A DNA stretch of 64,000 bases from CALNXN01 sp942490645 (GCA_942490645.1 CALNXN010000005.1:124001-188000), one strand, 5' to 3'; positions 53,804 to 62,585 are shown, counted from the stretch's first letter. A program made the numbers and translations. Notes: a model not told the origin generated them from the sequence alone.

Positions 53804-54427
53804 CTATCCTTTCGGATGGCCCTTGCCACCCTGATTTTCGCGCACGCCTTTTAGTCGCTGGGCTTCCTCTACAACACGTTGAGTGAGTCCACCAGAGGCG
53901 AGCGCCCCATGTATCACAGTTTGGCGTCCGAATGCCAAACCCAATTCATCCGCCGTCAGCCAGCCAATGTAATGGCCGAAGTGCGGCGTGCTTAGTTTCG
54001 ATTTGCCGCGCCCCGATCCGTCGCTGGCCTGGATCAAGACTTCCGCCTCTTCCATCTGCAGCCAGCTTTTGACCTTCTCGTATCCTGCGACCGCCTTGCC
54101 TGCCTTACGTTGCAGCGAGATCAGATCAACGACACGACGCGCCAACTGCGCCTCAACCTCGTCACTCAGGTTGTCCGGCACCTGCACCGGTTGCTTGGCT
54201 GCGCGGGCGAACAACCCTTTTTTCGCGGCCTTATCCAAAGCCGCTCGGTCACAGGCCACATAAATACCACGGCCGGGCAATTTGCCCAGAATATCCGGCA
54301 CAATCTGGCCGTCTGGTCCGGCCACAAAGCGGATCAACCCATGCTTTGGCTGCACCTCGCCCGTGACAATGCACTTGCGTTCAGGACCGTCTGCCCGGTC
54401 TTTTGGAGCGCCACCGCGACCCATCAT
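53804..54427 (-). CDS. YlxR-family RNA-binding protein with L7Ae-like part
   Basis: The 207-residue protein has the DUF448 (YlxR) domain with ERKCIVTGEVQPKHGLIRFV near 15-34 and LPGRGIYV near 48-55. An L7Ae-like region (about 95-180) follows, which could bind RNA. It sits between nusA and infB, as is general for the family. The start at 54427 leaves an 18-base gap after the nusA stop, and a second ATG follows directly. The open frame continues upstream into nusA but is not the natural start. Confidence 0.85.
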   Translation of the reverse strand: MMGRGGAPKDRADGPERKCIVTGEVQPKHGLIRFVAGPDGQIVPDILGKLPGRGIYVACDRAALDKAAKKGLFARAAKQPVQVPDNLSDEVEAQLARRVVDLISLQRKAGKAVAGYEKVKSWLQMEEAEVLIQASDGSGRGKSKLSTPHFGHYIGWLTADELGLAFGRQTVIHGALASGGLTQRVVEEAQRLKGVRENQGGKGHPKG

Positions 54428-54446
54428 GTGACCCCGAGGTCTGAGA

Positions 54447-56066
54447 TCAGACCTCGGTTTCCTCCGCTTCTTCGCTGTCCGCTTCTTCCTCTGCGTCAGC
54501 TTCCAAATCCGCCGGGTCAACCCAACCCAGCAAGACGCGGGCGGTCATGATCAGTGTTTGCGCCTCTTCCAGTGACACCTCAAAGGGTTCCAAGACGCCA
54601 TCGTCTTTGACGCGTTCACCATCAACGGTCGTCCAGCCTCCGGCCAATTCCCAATCGGCGCAGGTGGCGAAGTCTTCCAGCGTTTTGACGTCATCATTCG
54701 CCAGCGCTTCAATCATTTGGGGTGTCAGACCCTCAAATTCAACAAGGCTGTCCTCAACTCCGAGCGCACGGGCGTTTTCGAGAGCTTTCTTGTTCTGCGC
54801 TTCCAGAACATCACGCGCACGGGCCTGAAGCTCGTTTGCGGTATCTTCATCCACGCCATCAATGACCAAAAGCTCATCCAGCTCGACGTAGGCCACTTCT
54901 TCGAGGGTCGAGAACCCTTCCGCGACCAGAAGCTGTGCAAAGAACTCGTCCAGATCAAGGTTATCGACGAACAGCTTGGTGCGGGCCTCGAACTCAGCCT
55001 GACGACGCGCGCTCTCTTGCTCTTCGGTCATGATATCAATGTCCAAGCCAGTCAACTGGCTGGCCAGACGCACATTTTGACCACGGCGGCCAATGGCAAG
55101 GCTCAATTGCTCTTCGGGCACGACAACTTCAATCTTGCCCGCTTCCTCGTCCAGAACAACCTTGCTCACCTCTGCGGGCTGCAATGCGTTCACAAGGAAC
55201 GTCGGCTGGTCTTCATTCCACGGGATGATGTCGATTTTTTCGCCCTGCAGCTCGTTCACAACGGCCTGCACACGGCTGCCGCGCATACCCACGCAAGCCC
55301 CAACAGGGTCAATCGAGCTGTCATAGGAAATCACGGCGATCTTGGCGCGCGAACCTGGATCACGGGCAACCGCCTTGATTTCGATGATGCCGTCGTAAAT
55401 CTCCGGTACTTCCATTTTGAACAACTCTGCCATGAACTCTGGCGCCGTGCGGCTCAGGAAAATCTGCGGTCCACGCTGCTCGCGGCGCACGTCCTTGATA
55501 TAGACCCGGATCCGATCGTTCGGACGATACGATTCGCGGCCGATTTTCTCGTTGCGGCGCAGAATCGCTTCACCTGCACCGACATCGACAATGACATTGC
55601 CATACTCTTCGCGCTTGACCTGACCGTTGATGATCGTACCGGCGCGGTCCTTGAATTCCTCGTACTGGCGATCACGCTCCGCTTCACGGACCTTTTGCAG
55701 GATCACCTGCTTGGCGGATTGTGCCGCGATCCGGCCCATCTCCACCGGCGGGACCTCTTCCACGAAGGTGTCGCCGACTTTGGGATCATCCATGTATTGC
55801 TTGGCTTGTTCGACGGTGAACTCAGCCTGATAATTCTCAAGCTCTTCATCTTCGACGACGGTACGGACACGGGTGAACGTCGCCTTGCCGGTCTTGCGGT
55901 CGATGGCGACACGAATGTCCATTTCCGCGCCGTAACGCGACTTCGCCGCGCGGGCGAGGCTCTCTTCCATCGCTTCGACGACCAACCCAGGGTCAATCAT
56001 CTTTTCGCGCGCTACAGCCTCGGCGGTTTGCAAAAGCTCAAGCTGGTTTGCGGATGTAATAGCCAT
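54447..56066 (-). CDS. nusA: Transcription elongation/termination factor NusA
   Basis: The 539-residue protein has the NusA N-terminal domain, an S1 domain (about 135-200), KH domains (about 210-345, with GACVGMRGSRVQAVVNELQGEK) and C-terminal acidic repeats. NusA modulates pausing, termination and antitermination. It begins immediately after the rimP stop, so the two are translated together. The acidic end DAEEEADSEEAEETEV is common in alphaproteobacteria. Confidence 0.96.
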   Translation of the reverse strand: MAITSANQLELLQTAEAVAREKMIDPGLVVEAMEESLARAAKSRYGAEMDIRVAIDRKTGKATFTRVRTVVEDEELENYQAEFTVEQAKQYMDDPKVGDTFVEEVPPVEMGRIAAQSAKQVILQKVREAERDRQYEEFKDRAGTIINGQVKREEYGNVIVDVGAGEAILRRNEKIGRESYRPNDRIRVYIKDVRREQRGPQIFLSRTAPEFMAELFKMEVPEIYDGIIEIKAVARDPGSRAKIAVISYDSSIDPVGACVGMRGSRVQAVVNELQGEKIDIIPWNEDQPTFLVNALQPAEVSKVVLDEEAGKIEVVVPEEQLSLAIGRRGQNVRLASQLTGLDIDIMTEEQESARRQAEFEARTKLFVDNLDLDEFFAQLLVAEGFSTLEEVAYVELDELLVIDGVDEDTANELQARARDVLEAQNKKALENARALGVEDSLVEFEGLTPQMIEALANDDVKTLEDFATCADWELAGGWTTVDGERVKDDGVLEPFEVSLEEAQTLIMTARVLLGWVDPADLEADAEEEADSEEAEETEV

Positions 56067-56645
56067 TTAGTGGTCTCCCTCGGCAGACGTGTCTGTCTCT
56101 ATCTCATCGAATTTGGATTCATCAATTGCGCCGGACGCTTTGCGTTGACGCAGCATTTCCTTGATCAGGTCGTCGGTCAGGACCAGTTTGGCCTCACTCA
56201 ACCAATCGAATTTCAAGCCAATCGTGCCTTCTTCGACGTTCACCAGAACCTCATCACCCTCAACACCGGCCAACGCGCCCTTGAAGCGGCGGCGGCCATC
56301 AATCATCTCGGCTGTTTCCAGCTTGGCCTCATACCCTTCGAACGCCTCAAAGTCTTTCAGACGCGTCAACGGGCGGTCGATACCCGGGCTGGACACTTCG
56401 AGCGTGTATTCGTCCAGGATCGGGTCTTCCACGTCCAGAACGGCACCGATGGCCTGACTGATCTCGGCGCAATCATCAACTTCGATGCCGCCATCCGGTT
56501 TGTCCGCCATGATCTGGAGCGTCGTGGACTTGCCGGACATCAACCGCACGCGCACCAACTCATACCCCATGCCCTCGATCACCGGTGTGATGATCTCGGC
56601 CATGCGGCGGTCAATGGCAGCTTTGGCAATCAAGTCGTTGGTCAT
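56067..56645 (-). CDS. rimP: Ribosome maturation factor RimP
   Basis: The 192-residue protein is RimP, with the N-terminal domain ending EVSSPGIDRPL near 85-95 and the C-terminal SH3-like domain. It is needed for 30S subunit assembly. The start at 56645 matches the family N terminus; the frame runs further upstream but that stretch would span the terminator hairpin. It is the first gene of the nusA-infB operon and is preceded by a leader with a terminator-like hairpin. Confidence 0.9.
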   Translation of the reverse strand: MTNDLIAKAAIDRRMAEIITPVIEGMGYELVRVRLMSGKSTTLQIMADKPDGGIEVDDCAEISQAIGAVLDVEDPILDEYTLEVSSPGIDRPLTRLKDFEAFEGYEAKLETAEMIDGRRRFKGALAGVEGDEVLVNVEEGTIGLKFDWLSEAKLVLTDDLIKEMLRQRKASGAIDESKFDEIETDTSAEGDH

Positions 56646-56673
56646 TCGGCTTTCTTCAAAAAGAGCGCAGGCA

Positions 56674-56698
56674 CAAAAAAACGGGCGCGCGGCCCGTT
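56674..56698 (-). terminator. Terminator-like hairpin in rimP-nusA-infB leader
   Basis: On the minus strand AACGGGC and GCCCGTT (plus coordinates 56692-56698 and 56680-56686) form a 7-bp stem with a 5-base loop followed directly by a run of T residues, a typical intrinsic terminator. It ends about 29 bases upstream of the rimP start. It may terminate the pip/binding-protein transcript. If transcription begins at the upstream promoter candidate (56752-56780), it would instead act as an attenuator of the nusA operon. Confidence 0.75.
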
Positions 56699-56751
56699 GT
56701 GAAACTCGGTGGAGCGTTTGGTTTGGACCCGAACGCGCCGCTGTTGAAATC

Positions 56752-56780
56752 CATATACGCATGGGCGCAACGTTCTGCAA
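56752..56780 (-). promoter_or_regulatory. Candidate sigma-70 promoter for rimP-nusA-ylxR-infB
   Basis: On the minus strand TTGCAG (56780-56775) and TATATG (56757-56752) are separated by exactly 17 bases. Transcription would begin near 56745, about 100 bases before rimP and upstream of the terminator-like hairpin. The position between the binding-protein stop and the leader makes it the best promoter candidate here. Confidence 0.5.
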
Positions 56781-56794
56781 CCCCTAGTCGGGCG

Positions 56795-57691
56795 TCAGGC
56801 TTTCCACCACCGTTCCGCTGCGCGCAAATTGTCCAGCGGTCGTTGCCCCCCCAAACGCGACGGCATGCCGATGTCACGCCAAACGCCATAGGTCGCGCCG
56901 GCATTTTCTGGCAGCAAGGCAATATCCAAACCCGGGCGCATATCGCCCGGCTCTTCAAAATCGGCGGCGTCTATCAAATGTTCCCGCAGGGCCTGCGTAC
57001 GCACGTCATTCGCGGGGATCGACACAAGCTCCACCTGATCAAACCACCCTGCTTCACCATCTTTGTAATGGGCGTCAACGCGCGTCCCGATCAATTGGCG
57101 CCCCGCATCAAACTTGGTAACGCGGTATAGCCCGGTACCGATGCCTGTCAGCATCGCGCGTTCCATATTCCGCGCTGGGTAAATCACATATTCAGGACCC
57201 GACAGGGTGAAGGGCAAATGCGGATCCGCGTGCTTTAGATCGATTTTGATCCGGTAGGGGCCTAGCACCGTCAGTCGATCAATTCCGGACAGCCCGGTGT
57301 GTCGATGCAATTCCAGTGACGAAACGACATCTTCGGACGTGAAAACCGTTCCGTCATGGAACACCGCGTCATCACGCAAATCGAACACCCAGCTTTGTGC
57401 ATCGCTGTCGCTTTGCCACCGCAGCGCCAATTCGCCCCGCAATGTACCATCCGCTGCGACCTCTGTGAGCGTGTCAAAGACGGCTCCGACGGCGGCGACC
57501 TTCATGAATAGGCCTTTGGACCGACGCATGTCGAAAGTGTCACGCCGGTCCGCGCCAGACACGGCCAAGCGAAGTCGCCCACCGGATTGCGGACGCGTTT
57601 GCGCAGAAACACCTGTTGCAGCCAGCAAAGCCGCAGCCGCACCAGACGCAAAAAGCGCACGACGATCCATTCTATGGGTGCGCGCGGTCAT
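56795..57691 (-). CDS. Half-length Tat-exported family 5 solute-binding protein
   Basis: The 298-residue protein starts with a twin-arginine signal (MDRRALFAS with Arg10-Arg11, cleavage near GVSAQ) and continues like an oligopeptide-binding SBP family 5 protein, with SWVFDLRDDAVFHDGTVFTSEDVVSSLE near 105-132. It stops at RWWKA, where complete family members run to about 500 residues, so the second lobe is largely missing. No permease is adjacent. The ATGA overlap with pip supports coupled expression with the peptidase. It may be a reduced but functional protein, or a decayed gene. Confidence 0.75.
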   Translation of the reverse strand: MTARTHRMDRRALFASGAAAALLAATGVSAQTRPQSGGRLRLAVSGADRRDTFDMRRSKGLFMKVAAVGAVFDTLTEVAADGTLRGELALRWQSDSDAQSWVFDLRDDAVFHDGTVFTSEDVVSSLELHRHTGLSGIDRLTVLGPYRIKIDLKHADPHLPFTLSGPEYVIYPARNMERAMLTGIGTGLYRVTKFDAGRQLIGTRVDAHYKDGEAGWFDQVELVSIPANDVRTQALREHLIDAADFEEPGDMRPGLDIALLPENAGATYGVWRDIGMPSRLGGQRPLDNLRAAERWWKA

Positions 57692-58659
57692 CGCCCACCA
57701 ATCCTGTCCATGGCGCGCACCAACTCGGCGCTGATACCCGGCTCGGACAGGGCATGTCCGGCATTGCGCACCATTTTCAACTCGCCGTTGGGCCATTTTT
57801 CCGACAGTGCATATGCCGTTTCGGGCGGGCAGATCATGTCATACCGGCCTTGCACGATCACACCGGGAATATGCGCGATGCGTCCCATATGCGCCAGAAT
57901 CTGGCCGTCAAAATCAAGAAATCCGTTGTTGATGAAATAGTGATTCTCCAACCGCGCAAAGGCCCGCGCATAATCACCGGGGCTCTCGGACGTAGAGCCG
58001 GACGAATGAATGGACGCTAGGGCGTTTTCCCAAGAGGACCATGCCCGCGCATACCGCGTCTCGATCGACAGATCACCGGAAAACAAGCGTCGGTTATAGG
58101 CAGAGATCAGATCATCATGCTCGTCTTCTGGAATCAGCGTGGTGAAGCGTTCCCAGACTTCGGGCCAGAAGCGCCCAGCGCCGCCGCCGTAAAACCAATC
58201 AAGCTCGGACCGCGTCATCATGAACACGCCGCGCAGCACGATGTTGCGCGCCCGGTCGGGATGGGTCTGCGCATAGATCAAGCCGAGCGTTGCGCCCCAG
58301 CTTCCGCCAAAGACGACCCAATCCTCGATCTCCAGCGTACGGCGAATCAATTCGATGTCGTCCACCAGATGCCACGTGGTGTTATGCATGACAGACGCAT
58401 GAGGCCGCGACCGCCCACAGCCGCGCTGGTCAAATAGAATCACCCTGTAGATTTCCGGGTCAAAATAGCGACGCATTGCCGGGCTGCACCCGCCGCCCGG
58501 ACCGCCGTGCAATACAACGACCGGAATGCCATCCGGGTTGCCACATTGCTCAACATAGACACGATGCCCCTGACCCACATCAAGCATGCGCTGATCGAAA
58601 GGGTCGATCGGCGGGTACAGGTATTGTACTGCGCGCTTTTGGTCCGAGAATTTGTCCAT
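57688..58659 (-). CDS. pip: Proline iminopeptidase
   Basis: The 323-residue alpha/beta hydrolase has HGGPGGG at 51-57 and the nucleophile Ser120 in GGSWGAT, features of the S33 proline iminopeptidase family, which removes N-terminal proline from peptides. It ends in an ATGA overlap with the half-length solute-binding gene, so the two may handle peptides together. It diverges from ubiG. The length is typical. Confidence 0.93.
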   Translation of the reverse strand: MDKFSDQKRAVQYLYPPIDPFDQRMLDVGQGHRVYVEQCGNPDGIPVVVLHGGPGGGCSPAMRRYFDPEIYRVILFDQRGCGRSRPHASVMHNTTWHLVDDIELIRRTLEIEDWVVFGGSWGATLGLIYAQTHPDRARNIVLRGVFMMTRSELDWFYGGGAGRFWPEVWERFTTLIPEDEHDDLISAYNRRLFSGDLSIETRYARAWSSWENALASIHSSGSTSESPGDYARAFARLENHYFINNGFLDFDGQILAHMGRIAHIPGVIVQGRYDMICPPETAYALSEKWPNGELKMVRNAGHALSEPGISAELVRAMDRIGGR

Positions 58660-58708
58660 TACTGCCCTATATAATCACGAAACCGCACAAGAGCATATGG
58701 AGATAAGA

Positions 58709-59455
58709 ATGCAAGCGTCTCAATCCACCGTGGATCCTGCTGAAATCGCCAAATTCGAGGCTATGGCCGCCGAGTGGTGGGATCAGAACGGAAAATTCAA
58801 ACCACTGCACATGCTCAACCCTTGCAGGCTCGACTATATTACATCGCAGATTGCCGGAGAATTCGATCGCGACCTGACCTCCACACTGCCATTCAAGGGC
58901 TTGCGGATTCTCGACATCGGTTGCGGCGGCGGCCTTCTGGCCGAGCCCATGGCACGTCTGGGTGCCGATGTCGTCGGCGCCGACGCCGCAGAGCGCAATA
59001 TCCCTGTGGCACAGGTCCATGCAGAGCAATCCGGTCTGACCATCGACTATCGCCACACCACCGCCGAAGCGATGGCCGAAGCCGGTGAACAGTTCGACGT
59101 CGTGCTGAACATGGAAGTCGTCGAACACGTAGCGTCCCCCATCGACTACCTGATTGCATGCCGCCAACTGCTCAAGCCGGGCGGGCTGCATATCTGTTCG
59201 ACCCTGAACCGAAACCCCAAGTCGTATATGATGGCGATTATTGGGGCCGAGCACGTCATGCGCTGGCTGCCCAAAGGCACGCATGAGTGGTCCAAGTTCA
59301 TAACGCCCGACGAATTGTTTGATCTGTTGTCCCAGTCAGGTGTCGAACCCGTCGACCGTAAGGGGTTCGTGTTCAATCCGCTGACATGGTCCTGGTCAAT
59401 CTCACCGCGTGATCTGAGCGTGAATTACGTCACCGCAAGCCTCAAGCCGCGTTAG
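58709..59455 (+). CDS. ubiG: Ubiquinone biosynthesis O-methyltransferase UbiG
   Basis: The 248-residue SAM methyltransferase has the family opening DPAEIAKFEAMAAEWWDQNGKF and the SAM motif LDIGCGGGLLAEPMARLG near 73-90. It carries out both O-methylations in ubiquinone synthesis. The start at 58709 follows GGAGATAAGA, while earlier in-frame ATGs lack that spacing. The end overlaps the end of the convergent MarR gene by 4 bases. Confidence 0.95.
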   Translation: MQASQSTVDPAEIAKFEAMAAEWWDQNGKFKPLHMLNPCRLDYITSQIAGEFDRDLTSTLPFKGLRILDIGCGGGLLAEPMARLGADVVGADAAERNIPVAQVHAEQSGLTIDYRHTTAEAMAEAGEQFDVVLNMEVVEHVASPIDYLIACRQLLKPGGLHICSTLNRNPKSYMMAIIGAEHVMRWLPKGTHEWSKFITPDELFDLLSQSGVEPVDRKGFVFNPLTWSWSISPRDLSVNYVTASLKPR

Positions 59456-59895
59456 GTCTTGGGCGACAGTTGACGGCGCAATTCACGCAACGTCGGAAGC
59501 GTTTCGCGCACGCGATCCTGACCAAGTTCGTCCACCACTTGGTTGATCATCGGTGTGATGGACCCCACCGCGTGATCGCGCGCCTTTCTACCTGCCGGGC
59601 TTATGGCAACCATTTTACGGCGCGCGTCATCCCAATCTGGTCGAATGTGCACATACCCTGCCCATTCAAGCTTGTTGAGCGTATTGGTCATTGCGCCACG
59701 CGTGACGTTGAACGCCTCGGCCAACTGCGCCGGACTGCGTTCGCCTTCGTGCCATGCAAGATGGTTCAGCACGGAGAAGTGTGAGATTTCCATACCCTTG
59801 GGCAAGACGCGGCTCAGCCGGTTGCGCACCATTTGGTCCGCGGCCAAAACCTCGCTGAAGAGTGCGATCGCGAGCGTGTTTCGATCATCGTCCAT
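59452..59895 (-). CDS. MarR-family transcriptional regulator
   Basis: The 147-residue winged-helix protein has LAEAFNVTRGAMTNTLNKLEWAG as its recognition region (about 56-78) and a wing RPDWDDARRKMVAISPAG. The regulon is unknown. It is directly next to a nitrilase-family gene in the same orientation (zero gap), so that gene or the following redox genes may be targets. The class is secure and the role is not. Confidence 0.85.
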   Translation of the reverse strand: MDDDRNTLAIALFSEVLAADQMVRNRLSRVLPKGMEISHFSVLNHLAWHEGERSPAQLAEAFNVTRGAMTNTLNKLEWAGYVHIRPDWDDARRKMVAISPAGRKARDHAVGSITPMINQVVDELGQDRVRETLPTLRELRRQLSPKT

Positions 59896-60726
59896 TCAGG
59901 GCCCATCAAAGGGGCGCGCATTCATCAGGCTGGGAACACGTGCGCGCGCTTTATCAACTTGTCCCATATCCAGTTCCGTTATGTAAACGCCCGGTTCTGT
60001 GCCTGCGTCCATTTGAACCTCGCCCCACGGCGTAACGACCAGCGAATGACCATAGGTCGCGCGGGTCTTATGATCGGAACTTGCATGTGTTCCTGTCTGG
60101 GCAGGCGCAAGCACGAAGCAGCCTGTTTCAATCGCCCGCGCGCGCAGCAAACTGTGCCAATGCGCGGCACCCGTTACGGGTGAAAACGCTGCGGGCACGG
60201 TCAAAATACGCGCCCCGGCGCGCGCCAAAGCCGCATAGAGCGCCGGAAACCGAACATCGTAACACACCGTCATGCCGACCGGACCAAAAGGAGCTTGCGC
60301 CAGCACGGCCCGTGTGCCCGGTCTGTAGCCCGCAGATTCCTTGAAGGTTTCCTCGGCTGTGACCTGCACGTCAAACATGTGCAATTTGTCATATCGCGAC
60401 ACAATCGATCCATCTGGCGCAATCAGAAAGGACCGGTTGGCAAAACGTCCATCCGCGTCGCTTGTCTTGAGCGCCAAGGATCCAATCAGCATCCAGATAC
60501 CGTGTTCTGCCGCTTCGGCACGCAGCGCGGCCAAAGTCTCGTCCTGATCTTCGCTTTGCAAAACGCTGTGTTGATGCGCGCGATCCGTCGAGACGCAGTT
60601 CGTCACTTCGGGTGTCAGAACGAACTCGGCACCCTGATCGACCGCTTGACGCACGTAATCAAGCGTTGAGGGGATGTTCAACGCCGGCGTGTCGCTGACA
60701 TTCAGCTGTAGCAGCCCGACACGCAT
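59896..60726 (-). CDS. Nitrilase-family amidohydrolase (deaminated glutathione amidase-like)
   Basis: The 276-residue protein has the nitrilase triad Glu40 (TPEVTN), Lys114 (YDKLHMFD) and Cys155 (VCYDVRFPALY). The sequence closely resembles Nit1/YbeM-type amidases that clean up deaminated glutathione, a repair role. The ATG at 60726 lies in a TGATG overlap with the glutaredoxin gene, which also points to thiol metabolism; a GTG just upstream is possible. A general carbon-nitrogen hydrolase role cannot be excluded. Confidence 0.85.
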   Translation of the reverse strand: MRVGLLQLNVSDTPALNIPSTLDYVRQAVDQGAEFVLTPEVTNCVSTDRAHQHSVLQSEDQDETLAALRAEAAEHGIWMLIGSLALKTSDADGRFANRSFLIAPDGSIVSRYDKLHMFDVQVTAEETFKESAGYRPGTRAVLAQAPFGPVGMTVCYDVRFPALYAALARAGARILTVPAAFSPVTGAAHWHSLLRARAIETGCFVLAPAQTGTHASSDHKTRATYGHSLVVTPWGEVQMDAGTEPGVYITELDMGQVDKARARVPSLMNARPFDGP

Positions 60727-60983
60727 CACGCCGCCAACAAGGCATCAAGCTTGCCCGCGCGCTCCAAAGCATAAAGATCATCGCAACCACCCACGTGTGT
60801 TTCGCCGATAAATATCTGCGGAACTGTGCGCCCACCGTTGGCACGCTGTATCATCTCGGGTTTGCGTGCTGGATCCGCCAAGACGTCAACTTCGGAAAAC
60901 GAAACGCCCTTTTGATCGAGCAATCTTTTCGCTGCATGGCAAAACCCACACAGCGGTGAGGTATAGATTTCGACGGATTTCAT
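60726..60983 (-). CDS. grxC: Glutaredoxin 3
   Basis: The 85-residue protein has the active site CGFC (Cys12 and Cys15) in TSPLCGFCHAAKRLL, the TVPQIFIG cis-proline segment and the GGCDDLYALE motif that binds glutathione. It reduces disulfides with glutathione. The start at 60983 gives the family length; the frame is open 54 bases upstream. It overlaps the nitrilase gene, so translation is coupled. Confidence 0.94.
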   Translation of the reverse strand: MKSVEIYTSPLCGFCHAAKRLLDQKGVSFSEVDVLADPARKPEMIQRANGGRTVPQIFIGETHVGGCDDLYALERAGKLDALLAA

Positions 60984-61020
60984 TTGAGAACGCCCTTTCA
61001 ACACTTCTGTTGTTAGGCAT

Positions 61021-61749
61021 TTAGGTGTCTTTGGCAACGCGCGCCAGTGTGACGACGTACACGGGCCCGGATCCGGCAGCCTTGCATGCGTCTGTCGCGG
61101 CGCTCAGCGTTGCCCCTGACGTCAACACATCATCCACCAACAACACTGGCCGACCGATCATCCGGTGACGTCGTTTTGGGTGCGCTTTGATGGCCCCTTT
61201 GACGGAAGAGAACCGCAGCTCTTGGCCTTTATTGGCCATGGATTCCGTCCGTTTGTGGCGCAACAACAAATCAGGGCACATCGGCAACCCTGTGCAACGC
61301 GCCAACTCCTGCGCGAGCAGCGCAGACTGGTTGTACCGTCGCTTCAGCAATCGGGTCCAATGCAGAGGGATTGGCGCAATCAGAAGGTTCTCGTGGGGAA
61401 TGTCCGCGATCGCTTGCGCCATCCACAAAGCGGCAGGCCGCGCGATTTCCTGACGATCCCCGTGTTTCAAGGCCAGTACAAGGCGCTTTCCATTGTCCTT
61501 ATAGAGCAGCGCCGCCCTGCCTTTTTCCCAAGGGCGCGGGTTGCGCATACAATCGTCACACGCCAGCGCGTCGTCGAATGTGTCGCCAGGCAAAGGCACT
61601 CCGCACAGGTCGCAAACCACGCCACCAACAAAAGAGGTCTCGCGCCAACAAGTGCCGCAGAGACCAAAGTCGCTGTCGACAGTATCACCACAGGTCAGAC
61701 AGCGCGGCGGGTAGACCAGCGAAACTGCTGTTTGAAATGCATTGGCCAC
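61021..61749 (-). CDS. ComF-family amidophosphoribosyltransferase-like protein
   Basis: The 242-residue protein has two Cys-pair zinc-ribbon segments near the N terminus (CLTCGD, CGTCW, CDLCG, CDDC) and a PRPP-binding motif VLLVDDVLTSGATLSAA near residue 200. ComF proteins are linked to DNA uptake and to double-strand repair in some bacteria, but the biochemical role is unclear. It precedes the glutaredoxin gene by 37 bases and diverges from an NDUFAF5-like gene with a 17-base gap. Confidence 0.88.
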   Translation of the reverse strand: MANAFQTAVSLVYPPRCLTCGDTVDSDFGLCGTCWRETSFVGGVVCDLCGVPLPGDTFDDALACDDCMRNPRPWEKGRAALLYKDNGKRLVLALKHGDRQEIARPAALWMAQAIADIPHENLLIAPIPLHWTRLLKRRYNQSALLAQELARCTGLPMCPDLLLRHKRTESMANKGQELRFSSVKGAIKAHPKRRHRMIGRPVLLVDDVLTSGATLSAATDACKAAGSGPVYVVTLARVAKDT

Positions 61750-61766
61750 CTAAGTATATCCCCATC

Positions 61767-62585
61767 ATGACAACGCCCGCTTCGCTTACCGATCAAAAGG
61801 CCCTGGCACTGCACCGCGCACGTGCCAGTCTTGATGCGCTTTTCTTGCAAGAAGCTGCTGCAGACGACCTGCAAGATCGTCTATCCATGGTTAACAGGGC
61901 GTTTAAAAAGCCAGCCGTTGTGACGCCTTTTCCGTCGGTTTGGCAAAATCGGATGCCGTCGGCGACAATCATTCCGGACGATGATGTCTTATCCTTGCAG
62001 CGCGCCGCCCACGATTTGGTCATTCACACCTTGGGCTTGCATTGGGCAAACGACCCGGTGGGCCAGTTGATCCAATGCCGCAACGCGCTGGAACCCGACG
62101 GCTTGTTGATCGTCGCCGCACTGGGCGGGCAAACGTTGAGTGAATTGCGCAGCTGCCTGGGACAGGCCGAAGTCGATTTGACCGGCGGGTTGTCACCGCG
62201 CGTGGCCCCGATGGGTGAGATTCGTGATTTGGGTGCTTTGCTGCAGCGGGCCGGATTGGCTCTGCCGGTGGCAGACAGCCTGACCCTGACGGCAGAATAT
62301 GCGGACATCTGGCACCTGATGCGGGATCTTCGGGCCATGGGCGAGACGAACGCCCTGACCGCACGGTCACGTCATACGGCGCGGGCGGAGCTGTTCAAAA
62401 GGGCGGCAAACCTCTATTCCGAGGCCTTTAGTGGTGAAAACGACCGTATCACCGCCACATTCGAAATCGTCGTTTTGACGGGGTGGGCACCTGCGTCAAA
62501 TCAACCCAAGGCATTGCGCCCGGGCTCTGCACAGCAAAGGCTTGCAGACGCGCTGTCAACGCGCGAAACACCTCTGCCCGATTGA
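61767..62585 (+). CDS. NDUFAF5-like methyltransferase-fold protein with degenerate SAM site
   Basis: The 272-residue protein matches the NDUFAF5/C20orf7 group of the methyltransferase fold: LGLHWANDPVGQLIQCRNAL, LIVAALGGQTLSELRSCLGQAE, SPRVAPMGEIRDLGALLQRAG, and LMRDLRAMGETNAL all align. Human NDUFAF5 hydroxylates an arginine of a complex I subunit, using SAM-fold chemistry. Here the usual glycine-rich SAM motif I is missing from the first 90 residues. It may be an assembly factor for complex I in this bacterium (inference). It diverges from comF. Confidence 0.75.
   Translation: MTTPASLTDQKALALHRARASLDALFLQEAAADDLQDRLSMVNRAFKKPAVVTPFPSVWQNRMPSATIIPDDDVLSLQRAAHDLVIHTLGLHWANDPVGQLIQCRNALEPDGLLIVAALGGQTLSELRSCLGQAEVDLTGGLSPRVAPMGEIRDLGALLQRAGLALPVADSLTLTAEYADIWHLMRDLRAMGETNALTARSRHTARAELFKRAANLYSEAFSGENDRITATFEIVVLTGWAPASNQPKALRPGSAQQRLADALSTRETPLPD

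Noticed and set aside
52046..53854. A 602-codon open frame opposite infB
   Set aside because: It mirrors infB on the other strand and shows repeated low-complexity composition, with no recognisable domain or start signals.
54717..56702. A 661-codon open frame opposite nusA and rimP
   Set aside because: It is antisense to two certain genes, lacks a ribosome-binding site and has no known domain.
56701..56790. A tRNA-like CGCTCCA / TTCGGGTCC stretch on the minus strand upstream of rimP
   Set aside because: No pairing partners for an acceptor stem or T-arm could be found, so it is not a tRNA.
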